Shown one piece after another: positions 17,356 through 25,919 of a stretch of DNA of 45,627 bases (its first letter is position 1; each line of letters starts with the position of its first letter). Location of the stretch: NCBI GenBank assembly GCA_902554705.1, contig CACDPP010000013.1, forward strand, positions 1 through 45,627. Direction: 5' to 3'. Both the position numbers and the translations under genes were made by a program. Source of the stretch: Paracoccaceae bacterium (GTDB lineage: Bacteria; Pseudomonadota; Alphaproteobacteria; Rhodobacterales; Rhodobacteraceae). The notes below the pieces were generated by a model. That model worked only from the letters and a program-made list of their open reading frames with translations, had not been told where the DNA came from and searched no databases.

Positions 17356-19185
17356 CTAAGTTACGTTTACTTCTTTGGCTCTTCGTTTTCTTTCATGTGG
17401 ATCTAAAAATCTTTTTCGCAAGCGAATGCTGTCAGGCGTTACCTCAACCAACTCATCATTATCAATATATGCAATGGCTTCCTCTAGGCTAAATTTTATG
17501 TGAGGGGTAAGGCGAACTGCTTCATCTGATCCAGAGGCCCGGACATTCGTCAATTTTTTACCTTTGAGTGGGTTAACTTCAAGATCATTTTCTCTGCTAT
17601 GCTCGCCGATGATCATTCCCTCATAAACTTTGGTTTGTGGGCCTAAAAACATACGACCTCTTTCTTCTAAATTCCAAAGCGCGTAGGCAACTGATTCACC
17701 ATTTTCAATAGATATTAGAACTCCAGCTCTTCGACCTGGAATTGCACCTTTATGTTCTGCCCAACTGTGAAAAACACGATTTAATATCCCTGTACCTCTA
17801 GTATCAGTCAAAAACTCACCGTGATAACCAATCAAACCTCTCGATGGAACATGAGCTATTATTCTTGTTTTATTGGATCCTGATGGACGCATTTCAACAA
17901 GAGCCCCTTTTCGAGTTCCTGTTATTTTTTCAATAACCGCTCCAGAATACTCATCGTCAACATCAATAGTGACTTCTTCAATAGGCTCTAGGGTTTTTCC
18001 CATTTCGTCTTTTTGAGTAAGTACTTGTGGTCGAGAAACTGATAGTTCAAAACCCTCACGCCGCATATTTTCAATCAGTACTCCCATTTGCAACTCCCCA
18101 CGTCCAGCGACTTCAAATGTATCACCGCCTGGAGTTTCGGAGATTTTTATTGCGACATTGCTTTCCGCCTCTTTTAGCAGTCTTTCTCTAATAACTCTGC
18201 TCTGTACTTTACTTCCTTCACGCCCAGCCAGGGGACTATCGTTTATTCCAAAGGTAACACTGATAGTTGGTGGGTCTATAGGAAGAGCTTCAATTGCTTC
18301 TTCCACGGCTAGCGCGCATAAAGTATCTGAAACAGTAGCTTTATTCATTCCAGCCAGTGAAACAATATCGCCCGCGGTAGCTTCTTCAATATCTTTCATT
18401 GATAAGCCTCTGAAAGCTAATATTTTTGTTACTCTGAACTGTTCAATTTTTTGTCCTATACGACTAAGTGCTTGAACAGTGGAACCTATCTTTATTTGCC
18501 CACTTTCTATTCTACCTGTCAAAATTCGGCCAACAAAAGGATCGTGGCCAAGCGTTGTTGAAAGCATTCTAAAATCTTCATTTTTTTTACTTAATTGTCC
18601 GGGGACAGGCACATGATTTATTACTAAGTCAAATAGGGCGCTCAGGTCTTTTCTAGGGCCAGTCAATTCATGATCGGCCCAGCCTGCCCGACCTGAGGCA
18701 TACATATGGGGAAAGTCCAACTGATCTTCATTGGCATCTAATGAAGCAAACAAATCAAAGCACTCATCTAAAGCTCGATCAGGTTCAGCGTCAGATTTAT
18801 CAACTTTGTTCAAAACAACTATTGGACGCAGTCCTAAATTTAAAGCTTTGGATGTTACAAATTTTGTTTGCGGCATTGGGCCTTCTGCTGCATCAACCAA
18901 CAGAACAACGCCATCAACCATACTAAGGATGCGCTCAACTTCTCCACCGAAGTCGGCGTGACCAGGAGTATCTACAATATTTATCCGCGTTTCTCTCCAC
19001 TCTACAGACGTCGCTTTGGCCAAGATCGTAATACCACGCTCGCGTTCTAGGTCATTGCTATCCATTACGCGCTCGGACACATTTTGGTTAGCCCGAAATG
19101 CGCCTGACTGTTTAAGTAGCTCGTCTACTAAGGTAGTTTTTCCGTGATCTACGTGTGCGATAATGGCAATATTACGAATATCCAT
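17356..19185 (-). CDS. typA: Ribosome-associated translational GTPase TypA/BipA
   Basis: BipA binds 70S ribosomes and aids 50S assembly and growth under stress or cold. G1 AHVDHGKTT is at residues 10-18, switch II DTPGHADFGGEVERI follows, and NKVDKSDA is G4. Domain II and the EF-G-like domains III and V follow, with the BipA-specific C-terminal domain from about 480. The length of 609 is normal. GAGG lies about 9 bases before the ATG. It is convergent with rpsI and cotranscribed with nothing obvious; mttB is 117 bases upstream on the same strand. Confidence 0.97.
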   Translation of the reverse strand: MDIRNIAIIAHVDHGKTTLVDELLKQSGAFRANQNVSERVMDSNDLERERGITILAKATSVEWRETRINIVDTPGHADFGGEVERILSMVDGVVLLVDAAEGPMPQTKFVTSKALNLGLRPIVVLNKVDKSDAEPDRALDECFDLFASLDANEDQLDFPHMYASGRAGWADHELTGPRKDLSALFDLVINHVPVPGQLSKKNEDFRMLSTTLGHDPFVGRILTGRIESGQIKIGSTVQALSRIGQKIEQFRVTKILAFRGLSMKDIEEATAGDIVSLAGMNKATVSDTLCALAVEEAIEALPIDPPTISVTFGINDSPLAGREGSKVQSRVIRERLLKEAESNVAIKISETPGGDTFEVAGRGELQMGVLIENMRREGFELSVSRPQVLTQKDEMGKTLEPIEEVTIDVDDEYSGAVIEKITGTRKGALVEMRPSGSNKTRIIAHVPSRGLIGYHGEFLTDTRGTGILNRVFHSWAEHKGAIPGRRAGVLISIENGESVAYALWNLEERGRMFLGPQTKVYEGMIIGEHSRENDLEVNPLKGKKLTNVRASGSDEAVRLTPHIKFSLEEAIAYIDNDELVEVTPDSIRLRKRFLDPHERKRRAKEVNVT

Positions 19186-19302
19186 ATTGGAATACCTCTA
19201 TAATTCACGGCGCGGCCTATAGGGTTTCTTCGGAGAATACCAGTAAATAAAATTAAAAATAAATATTCATTAATTTAGCAGTTTTGATTAGTGGTGTTGT
19301 GC

Positions 19303-20835
19303 TCATGCCAAATGAATATTAAATTCAGATCTAAGTTTTTTATCGATTATGGGATCAATTTTTTTTATAGCATTGTTTAAGATATTTTCTTTTTTCTCAA
19401 TTGCCTTTTGAACTAAATTAGGTTTGCCAAGTTCAACCCATTCTTTGGGCGACGTTCTGTCTCCCAAAGATGGATAAATATACTCAGTTTGCATCAGGCT
19501 TAATGTTTGCTCTGAACCTAAAAAATGCCCTGGCCCCTCTAGGCACGTACTTTTAATAACATCCAGGCTAACGCTGTCTTCAGTGACTTCAATACCTCTG
19601 ACGCAGCGCATCGCTTGCCCCAAAAGATCGTCTCCAATGATCAAGGATTCGAGGCAAAACCCTAAAAGTGAAGCATGCATTCCGGCCGCTTCATAAACCA
19701 TGTTGAGACCGGTAAGACCAGCCATAACGTTCGACATAGCCTGTTCCCAGCCGGCTTGCATATCTGGCATTTTTGCATCGGCAATTCCCGCTGCCGCTCC
19801 ACCAGGCAAATCATAAAATCTATGCATTTGAGCACATCCAGCTGTCAATAGTGCTTGTTCGCCACTGCCGCCCGACATGGCGCCAGTTCTCAAATCTGAA
19901 ACAAAAGGCCATGTGCCAAAAATACAAGGATGGCCAGGCTTTATCGAATAGACATAAACTAAACCGGCAAGACACTCTGCGACGGCTTGGACAATTGCTC
20001 CGGCAATTGGTGCAGGTGCTGTCGCGCCGGCTTGACCTGCACTCAACAGTAAAATTGGCATACCAGCCTCTATGCAAGCTTCCATTACCTGACAGCTTTC
20101 GGTCGCAAATTTCATTGGAGGTACAACAAAACAATTTGAGTTGGAAACAAATGGCCGCTCGCGCCAAGCTGCCTCACCCCCGGCTATTGTATGTAGCATT
20201 TTTATGGCATCGGAAACAAAGGATGGTTCAGTAAATGAGGTACCGACATGTTTTGTTGTGCCAGCACAACACGCATAAACAGTGTTGTAGTCCATTTCCC
20301 TGTTGTCAACTATGTCTCTACAGACCATTGGGCGTTGAAGAAAATGAATATTATCTAATTCGTTAACAATACAAGCTGCGTCAAAAAGGTCTTTAACTTT
20401 ACTGTCACGATACTCATTATTGAGGACATCTACGATATGAACCGCGGCGCCAGCTGTACCAAAATGAACGCGATTCCCCGATAAATCCAGATCATGTTTT
20501 TGATCTCGGCCACACAAAATTACATTTCTATTTGCGGAGGCAAGTGCATCTTCTACAAGCGAACGGGGATACCTTAAACGCCCATCATCACCCAAAATAG
20601 CTCCGGCTTTGACCATATTATCGATACCAGATTGTGGAGCATCCGCTAGACCGATAAACTCCAGAGCATCCAATGCCGCGTTATGTATTTTTTTTTCACC
20701 CTCAGAAGACAAGGGGGAGTAAGATCCACCGATCATACCAGCTTTAACTGGACGAAGATGTTCTGCTAGGGGAGCAGATCGTGCTGTCCTGCGTGCTGTT
20801 CGACCTCCGGAGCGGCGGGAAATAGAATTAGACAT
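19303..20835 (-). CDS. Trimethylamine methyltransferase family protein (MttB-like, without pyrrolysine)
   Basis: A 510-residue (beta/alpha)8-barrel methyltransferase of the MttB superfamily. The frame has no internal amber codon, so the pyrrolysine of methanogen MttB is absent. This places it with the glycine-betaine or other quaternary-amine demethylases (MtgB-like) that methylate a corrinoid protein or another acceptor. The basic N-terminus (SRRSGGRTARRTAR) followed by IGGSYSPL resembles roseobacter relatives. No corrinoid protein, reductive activator or second methyltransferase is in the window, so the acceptor is unknown. Roseobacters carry several paralogues of differing, mostly untested substrates. 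Confidence 0.9.
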   Translation of the reverse strand: MSNSISRRSGGRTARRTARSAPLAEHLRPVKAGMIGGSYSPLSSEGEKKIHNAALDALEFIGLADAPQSGIDNMVKAGAILGDDGRLRYPRSLVEDALASANRNVILCGRDQKHDLDLSGNRVHFGTAGAAVHIVDVLNNEYRDSKVKDLFDAACIVNELDNIHFLQRPMVCRDIVDNREMDYNTVYACCAGTTKHVGTSFTEPSFVSDAIKMLHTIAGGEAAWRERPFVSNSNCFVVPPMKFATESCQVMEACIEAGMPILLLSAGQAGATAPAPIAGAIVQAVAECLAGLVYVYSIKPGHPCIFGTWPFVSDLRTGAMSGGSGEQALLTAGCAQMHRFYDLPGGAAAGIADAKMPDMQAGWEQAMSNVMAGLTGLNMVYEAAGMHASLLGFCLESLIIGDDLLGQAMRCVRGIEVTEDSVSLDVIKSTCLEGPGHFLGSEQTLSLMQTEYIYPSLGDRTSPKEWVELGKPNLVQKAIEKKENILNNAIKKIDPIIDKKLRSEFNIHLA

Positions 20836-20885
20836 ATTGATTTACCGTTATTCAAGTTAAAGTAGCGCTTCAAATATTAGTAAAT

Positions 20886-20981
20886 TTAAGGTCGTCCGCG
20901 AGCTGCGCGTCCCCTTGTTGCTCCGATAGTTACTTTAACCAGTTGCACTTTAGATATTTGATTCTGCATGTTTTTTCTCAT
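20886..20981 (-). CDS. Candidate small peptide, 31 residues, upstream of the mttB-family gene
   Basis: An ATG (20981) opens a 32-codon frame ending TAA (20886); an inner ATG at 20969 has GAGAAA upstream. The product is basic: MRKNMQNQISKVQL then VKVTIGATRGRAARGRP. The C-terminal half is encoded by G+C-rich sequence (hairpin CGCG-AGCTG-CGCG at 20897-20909) in an otherwise AT-rich gap. I do not recognise it; it may equally be a noncoding regulatory stretch. Confidence 0.3.
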   Translation of the reverse strand: MRKNMQNQISKVQLVKVTIGATRGRAARGRP

Positions 20982-21060
20982 ACTAAAATGGGACTTCAAT
21001 CAATAAATAAAAGCTTGTCTGAATGCGACATCTTGTTTTGACTTAATTCAGAATTTTTTA

Positions 21061-21708
21061 TTATGATAAGTTCGCCAAGATATAGTCTGCTACCGTTTTG
21101 CCCAATATTTTATGTGCTTCTGGTTCAAAATGAACGCCATCGGTTTCACTAGTTTCTATAAAATCACCAGCATTAATTTTGTTAGCTTCATACTTTTCAG
21201 CAATTTGATTATAGAAATGATCTAGTGCTGCTGTTTTTTCTTTTGCATTGAAAAAAATTTTTTCTAAAGCTTTTTGCTCCTTAACTTGTGGAGGAGTAAT
21301 AATTAGGATTTCAAAATTGTTATGTTTGCGCTGCATGTCAGGCGTATTGGCGATATTCAAAAGACTAGCTAATCCCGACGCGATTTGTGTTGCCTCTAAT
21401 CCAAACTGAATTTTGCTATCGTTTGTTCCAAGCATGATTACCAGTAAATCAATTGGTCCATGGCTATCTAATGCGATTTTTAAACCAAGTTGCCCATTCA
21501 TATGATCGCCCATTTCTGGATCGGGCAGGGAGGTAGTTCTTCCTGGAAGGCCTTCCTCTATAACTTTCCAGTCTGGATTTAAATAATTTTGCATTATCAT
21601 TGGCCAACGGATATTTTCTCCGTATCGAACACTATTTCCGTCTCTTAAAAGCATCGGGGGTGTGCCAAATGTATTACTATCCCCAAATGCCAAAATTTTT
21701 TTAGTCAT
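21061..21708 (-). CDS. SGNH/GDSL hydrolase (arylesterase/thioesterase-like)
   Basis: The four SGNH blocks are clear: FGDSNTFG with the nucleophile serine, G in EEGLPGRTT, LGTNDSK, and DGVHFEPEAH with the catalytic Asp-His pair. There is no signal peptide (MTKKILAFGDS), so it is probably cytosolic. At 215 residues it matches the bacterial arylesterase class related to TesA. The substrate is not evident. It is on the same strand as the mttB-family gene, 352 bases upstream of it. Confidence 0.9.
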   Translation of the reverse strand: MTKKILAFGDSNTFGTPPMLLRDGNSVRYGENIRWPMIMQNYLNPDWKVIEEGLPGRTTSLPDPEMGDHMNGQLGLKIALDSHGPIDLLVIMLGTNDSKIQFGLEATQIASGLASLLNIANTPDMQRKHNNFEILIITPPQVKEQKALEKIFFNAKEKTAALDHFYNQIAEKYEANKINAGDFIETSETDGVHFEPEAHKILGKTVADYILANLS

Positions 21709-21844
21709 TTTTTAAACTTTCAATTTGAAAAAATGAAAAATATTTTCCCTACTTTCGATAAGCTCTAAGAAATAAAGATACATTTCAATTAGTTTATCAA
21801 TGATTTTTATCTTTGAGATTGTGGGATTAATTGTAAATGTTCCA

Positions 21845-21873
21845 TTGACAAGTAAAAAAAAAATAAACATAAG
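21845..21873 (+). promoter_or_regulatory. Sigma-70 promoter for rplU-rpmA
   Basis: A perfect -35 TTGACA (21845-21850), a 17-base A-rich spacer, and CATAAG (21868-21873) as -10. Transcription would start near 21880, leaving a leader of about 98 bases before rplU. Confidence 0.7.
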
Positions 21874-21895
21874 CCGCGGATAACATTAATTTAAC

Positions 21896-21926
21896 AACGC
21901 CATCAGGCGCGCTGTTCCCGGCGGTT
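21896..21926 (+). promoter_or_regulatory. Possible structured leader of rplU mRNA
   Basis: Within the leader, AACGCC (21896-21901) can pair with GGCGGTT (21920-21926) with one bulge, enclosing CAG-GCGCG-CTG. The G+C-rich patch stands out from its surroundings. L21 leaders with autoregulatory structure are known in other bacteria; this one is only a candidate. Confidence 0.35.
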
Positions 21927-21977
21927 CAACCAAAACACATTTGTGGCCAAAGAACGCGATTATTTAGGATTATAGAT

Positions 21978-22718
21978 ATGTTTGCTGTCGTGAAAACAGG
22001 CGGAAAGCAGTATAAAGTTCAGACAGGCGATATTTTGCGTGTTGAGAGACTAGCCGCAAACGCCGGTGACAAGGTACAATTCAATCAAATATTGATGCTT
22101 GGTGGAGATAAAACTGTTGTAGGCTCTCCCTTGGTTGCAGGAGCAGCTGTGCAGGCCGATGTGATTGACCAGATTAAAGGTGAAAAAACTATAAAGTTTG
22201 TAAAGCGTAGACGAAAACACAGTTCAAAGCGAACTCGTGGGCATCGTCAATACTTAACGCTAGTTCGGGTTACAGACATTTTGGCTACTGGTGCAGATAA
22301 ATCGAAAGTGCAGGAAGCCGTTGGTTCGGGGTCGGTCGAATTTAAATTTGTTGAAAGTGTGAAACCAAAAAAATCAGCTGATTTGAAAACAAAGGTAGAA
22401 AAATCTCCCAAGAAACCAGTTAAAAAAGAGGCTAAACCAGCCAAGGAGGTTAAGCCTGAGAAAGAAGCAAAAGCTAAAAAGTCGGCGCCGGCTAAAGAGA
22501 AAAAAACAACGACTACAGTTTCTGATGATTTGAAACAGTTATCGGGTGTTGGTCCTGCGCTTGAGAAAAAACTGCACGCCGCTGGCGTCAAAAGTTTTGA
22601 GCAAATAGCCGCTTGGTCTGCAAAAGAAGTAGAGGCGATTAACGAGAAAATTTCGTCGAAAGGTCGCGTTGAAAAAGAAGGCTGGATCGATCAAGCTAAA
22701 GAAAAGCTTAAGGGATAA
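21978..22718 (+). CDS. rplU: 50S ribosomal protein L21 with C-terminal helix-hairpin-helix extension
   Basis: Residues 1-103 are ordinary L21 (MFAVVKTGGKQYKVQTGD ... KRTRGHRQYLTLVRV), a large-subunit protein bound to 23S rRNA domain II. From about 125 to 175 follows a Lys/Pro/Ala-rich linker, then a domain with DLKQLSGVGPALEKKLHAAG and EVEAINEKI (175-246), which resembles the helix-hairpin-helix found in predicted nucleases and in other DNA/RNA-binding proteins. Many Rhodobacterales L21 proteins share such a tail. Total length is 246 against ~103 in most bacteria. It is followed by rpmA after 12 bases. Confidence 0.96.
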   Translation: MFAVVKTGGKQYKVQTGDILRVERLAANAGDKVQFNQILMLGGDKTVVGSPLVAGAAVQADVIDQIKGEKTIKFVKRRRKHSSKRTRGHRQYLTLVRVTDILATGADKSKVQEAVGSGSVEFKFVESVKPKKSADLKTKVEKSPKKPVKKEAKPAKEVKPEKEAKAKKSAPAKEKKTTTTVSDDLKQLSGVGPALEKKLHAAGVKSFEQIAAWSAKEVEAINEKISSKGRVEKEGWIDQAKEKLKG

Positions 22719-22730
22719 GGAGAACTAGGT

Positions 22731-23000
22731 ATGGCACATAAAAAAGCTGGAGGGTCATCACGAAATGGACGTGACTCAGCAGGTAGAAGACTTGGTGTAA
22801 AAATCTTCGGAGGCCAGTCTGCTACCCCAGGTAACATCATCGTTCGTCAGCGAGGTACTAAAATGTGGCCAGGAGAGGGCGTTGGGATGGGCAAAGATCA
22901 CACTATCTTTGCAACAGTTGAGGGCAATGTGAAGTTTCATAAAGGATTGAAAAACCGCACATTTATTTCAGTTCTACCTTCTAGCAAAGCCGCTGAATAA
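22731..23000 (+). CDS. rpmA: 50S ribosomal protein L27
   Basis: L27 reaches the peptidyl-transferase centre with its N-terminal tail. The 89-residue sequence starts [16 protein letters not shown] with no cleavable leader, and includes [21 protein letters not shown]. The ribosome binding site AAGGAG lies 9 bases before the ATG. Second gene of the rplU-rpmA operon; a strong terminator follows at once. Confidence 0.98.
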   Translation: MAHKKAGGSSRNGRDSAGRRLGVKIFGGQSATPGNIIVRQRGTKMWPGEGVGMGKDHTIFATVEGNVKFHKGLKNRTFISVLPSSKAAE

Positions 23001-23025
23001 GCTATTAAAATATTAATTTTATAGG

Positions 23026-23056
23026 GGCTCGGCATATTTGCCGAGCCTTTTTATTT
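23026..23056 (+). terminator. Rho-independent terminator after rpmA
   Basis: GGCTCGGC (23026-23033) and GCCGAGCC (23040-23047) form a perfect 8-bp stem with a 6-base loop, followed by TTTTTATTT. It separates rplU-rpmA from the lysE-family gene starting 18 bases on. Confidence 0.93.
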
Positions 23057-23073
23057 AGAGTCTGAAAAATTTA

Positions 23074-23670
23074 ATGGTACTGTCTTTATTTCATTTTTTA
23101 CTATTTGCCTTCAGTCAAATTGCTACTCCAGGGCCAGCAAATATGATTATGCTATCTACTGGTGCAAAGTATGGCTTTCGTAATGCACTCCCTTTTGTAT
23201 TTGGCGTAATTGTCGGAAAACAAATAATAATTTGGCCGATTGGTTTTGGCTTAATGCTCCTAAATAAAGATCATCCTTATATTTTTATCTTTTTTAAGTA
23301 TATTTCTGCTGGGTATATTTTATGGTTAGCTTGGCGTATAGCCAATATGCGTATATCAGCAAAAACGTCTGATAGACCTGCCCCTGGTTTTCTTTCTGGT
23401 CTCATAGTACATCCCCTGAATCCAAAAGCTTGGGCCCTAATAACAACAGGTTTCACTAATTTTGTAGATCCAATAAGTCCCGTTCTTTATTCTACCGCAA
23501 CTGTTGCTTTTTGTTTATTTGGTGTCCAGGTCGTTTGCCATCCTATTTGGACCCTCTTTGGTGAAAGAATAGCAATATTGGTGAGTGGGTCAGTATACGA
23601 GCGGTATCTGATGCTATTTTTTGCAGGGCTTACAGTAATTTTTGTTAGCCTTGCGATTGCGAGCTCATAA
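23074..23670 (+). CDS. LysE/RhtB family amino-acid exporter
   Basis: A 198-residue membrane protein with about five or six helices. The family hallmark ATPGPANMIML lies at residues ~17-28, followed by GAKYGFRNALPFVFGVIVGK; NPKAWAL at ~115 is the other conserved block. RhtB-type proteins export amino acids such as threonine or homoserine lactone; the substrate here is unknown. Because it begins 18 bases after the rpmA terminator, it probably depends on read-through or a promoter overlapping the terminator. Confidence 0.9.
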   Translation: MVLSLFHFLLFAFSQIATPGPANMIMLSTGAKYGFRNALPFVFGVIVGKQIIIWPIGFGLMLLNKDHPYIFIFFKYISAGYILWLAWRIANMRISAKTSDRPAPGFLSGLIVHPLNPKAWALITTGFTNFVDPISPVLYSTATVAFCLFGVQVVCHPIWTLFGERIAILVSGSVYERYLMLFFAGLTVIFVSLAIASS

Positions 23671-23765
23671 TTTAAAATTTTGTTTGATTCACGAATAATT
23701 TCGTTGAGCGGTTTAAACGAAAACCTTGAGACATTGCAATAAAAGGTTTATCGCGGGGAAAAGAT

Positions 23766-23783
23766 ATGAAAGTCGCTCTATGA
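23766..23783 (+). CDS. Possible 5-codon leader (MKVAL) coupled to obgE
   Basis: GGGGA (23755-23759) is well placed for the ATG at 23766, which reads M-K-V-A-L and stops at TGA 23781-23783. That stop overlaps the obgE ATG as ATGA. obgE itself has no good ribosome binding site, so it may rely on re-initiation after this mini-frame. Not supported by anything beyond layout. Confidence 0.3.
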   Translation: MKVAL

Positions 23784-24817
23784 AGTTTTTGGACCTAGTC
23801 AAAGTTTATATCCGCTCAGGCTCTGGAGGGGCGGGTTCGGTTAGTTTTCGGCGTGAGAAAAATATAGAATTTGGCGGACCTGATGGAGGTAACGGGGGAC
23901 ATGGTGGTTCTGTTTGGGCAGAAGCTGTGGGAGGCTTGAATACACTCATTGACTTCCGCTATCAGCAACACTTCTTTGCTGACAACGGAAAGAGCGGTAT
24001 GGGAAAGCAACGTTCTGGACCCCATGGAAATGATAAAGTTTTGAAGGTGCCAGTCGGAACAGAAATTCTAGATGAGGATCAAGAAACTTTGTTGGCTGAT
24101 TTAACCGACGTAGGAAGTCGGGCTTTATTGGCTGAAGGAGGCAACGGTGGATTTGGAAACTTGCATTTCAAATCATCGACTAACCAAGCCCCAAGGAAGG
24201 CCAACCCAGGCCAAGAAGGTGTTGAGAGAATAATTTGGTTGCGACTAAAATTAATTGCTGATGTTGGATTGCTTGGTATGCCAAATGCTGGGAAATCCAC
24301 GTTTCTTTCAGCAACATCTAATGCACGGCCCAAAATAGCAGATTATCCTTTCACAACACTCTATCCGAATTTGGGAGTGGTAGGCATCGACTCCAGTGAA
24401 TTTGTCGTTGCCGATATACCAGGTCTGATTGAGGGAGCCCATTTAGGACATGGGTTGGGTGATCTTTTCCTTGGGCACGTGGAGCGCTGTTCTGTATTAG
24501 TACATATTTTAGATATTACAAATGATGATTTTATAAATAATTTCAGCACTGTAATGGAAGAAGTTAATCAATATGGAAATGCGCTGTCAGATAAGCCTCG
24601 TATAACAGTATTGAACAAAATAGATGCCTTCGGTGAATATGAAAGAAAGTTATATAAAGAACAACTGGTAAAAATTATTGACGAACCAGTATTTATGATT
24701 TCCGCTGTAAGCGGAGAAGGAATTGAAAATCTTCTTAGAGCAATTCGTATTGAAGTCGATAAGGGAAAAGTCCCAGATGTCGAGGAAGAGAAAGGGTCGT
24801 TAGAATGGCATCCTTAA
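23780..24817 (+). CDS. obgE: Obg-family GTPase (ObgE/CgtA)
   Basis: Obg acts in 50S subunit maturation and the stringent response. The glycine-rich Obg fold ([28 protein letters not shown]) fills residues 1-~160; the GTPase has G1 GMPNAGKST at 166-174, DIPGLIEGA as G3 and NKIDA as G4. I take ATG 23780 ([10 protein letters not shown]), giving 345 residues, the usual length; the frame is open to TTG 23726, but that N-terminus is not family-like. It overlaps proB by 13 bases. The order rplU-rpmA-obgE-proB-proA is classic in Proteobacteria. Confidence 0.97.
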   Translation: MKFLDLVKVYIRSGSGGAGSVSFRREKNIEFGGPDGGNGGHGGSVWAEAVGGLNTLIDFRYQQHFFADNGKSGMGKQRSGPHGNDKVLKVPVGTEILDEDQETLLADLTDVGSRALLAEGGNGGFGNLHFKSSTNQAPRKANPGQEGVERIIWLRLKLIADVGLLGMPNAGKSTFLSATSNARPKIADYPFTTLYPNLGVVGIDSSEFVVADIPGLIEGAHLGHGLGDLFLGHVERCSVLVHILDITNDDFINNFSTVMEEVNQYGNALSDKPRITVLNKIDAFGEYERKLYKEQLVKIIDEPVFMISAVSGEGIENLLRAIRIEVDKGKVPDVEEEKGSLEWHP

Positions 24818-25911
24818 CTAAAGCGAAACGTATTGTAATAAAAGTGGGCTCAACTCTCTTGGTGGATAAAAACTCTGGAGATTTGAACTTAACTTGGCTT
24901 GAGTCGTTGGCTTCGGATGTGTCTTCACTTAAATCTAGGGGTATCGATATTGTGTTAGTGTCTTCTGGCTCTATTGCTCTTGGACGAGGAATTCTTGGAT
25001 TACAAGATGCTGAGCTTTCTTTAGAGAATAGTCAGGCCTCGGCTGCAGTTGGTCAAATTAGGTTGGCACGTGCATATGAAGAAGTATTAGCGCCATTCTC
25101 TGTTAAGACAGCACAAATTTTAGTTACCTTGGAAGATAGTGCTAATCGCAGAAGATATCTAAACACACGGGCTACTATGGAAAGGCTACTAACTTTTGGT
25201 GTTGTTCCGATAGTTAACGAGAACGATACCGTTGCTACCGATGAAATTCGTTATGGGGATAACGATAGGTTGGCTGCTCAGATCGCGGCGACGGTTAGTG
25301 CTGATAACTTAATCCTATTATCAGATGTTGATGGTTTGTATTCGAGTAATCCGTTAACAAATCCAGAAGCAAAAAGATTAGATATAATTAAAGAAATAAC
25401 TCCGGAAATTGAAGAAATGGCAGGTGAAGGTGTTTCGGGTATTTCTAAAGGTGGAATGAAAACAAAACTCATGGCCGCTAGAGCGGCTACGCAGGCTGGT
25501 TGCGCTATGGTGATTACTAAAGGGGACGTTCCAAACCCGATAATGGAGCTGGAGAAGGGGGCAAATTGCACTTGGTTTAAGCCGAATGTAGACCCACAAA
25601 CCGCCAGAAAAAGATGGATTTCATCCCAAAAGTCTGTCGGTAGTTTGATAATCGATCAGGGCGCTGTGTCTGCTTTAAATGAGGGAAAGAGCCTTCTTCC
25701 TATTGGCATAACCAGTATTGAAGGCAATTTTTCAAGAGGAGATATAGTAAGTATTTATTCAACCCATGGACGTGAATTAGCTAAAGGTATATGTGCGTAC
25801 CCTGCAGTAGAAGCCAAATTAATTATTGGCCAAAATAGTAATGAAATAGAAAATATTCTCGGTTATGCTGGCAGAACTGCAGTGGTTCACCGAGACGATT
25901 TAGCAATTTAA
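24805..25911 (+). CDS. proB: Glutamate 5-kinase
   Basis: ProB phosphorylates glutamate as the first, feedback-inhibited step of proline synthesis. The amino-acid-kinase fold shows [34 protein letters not shown] and [15 protein letters not shown] domain follows from about residue 275, so this is the full-length E. coli-type enzyme (368 residues). It starts inside the obgE end (13-base overlap) and is followed after 8 bases by proA. Confidence 0.97.
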   Translation: MASLTKAKRIVIKVGSTLLVDKNSGDLNLTWLESLASDVSSLKSRGIDIVLVSSGSIALGRGILGLQDAELSLENSQASAAVGQIRLARAYEEVLAPFSVKTAQILVTLEDSANRRRYLNTRATMERLLTFGVVPIVNENDTVATDEIRYGDNDRLAAQIAATVSADNLILLSDVDGLYSSNPLTNPEAKRLDIIKEITPEIEEMAGEGVSGISKGGMKTKLMAARAATQAGCAMVITKGDVPNPIMELEKGANCTWFKPNVDPQTARKRWISSQKSVGSLIIDQGAVSALNEGKSLLPIGITSIEGNFSRGDIVSIYSTHGRELAKGICAYPAVEAKLIIGQNSNEIENILGYAGRTAVVHRDDLAI

Positions 25912-25919
25912 GGTTGGTT

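Noticed and set aside
19303-20835. Pyrrolysine-containing MttB
   Set aside because: No in-frame TAG inside the gene, and no pyl genes in the window.
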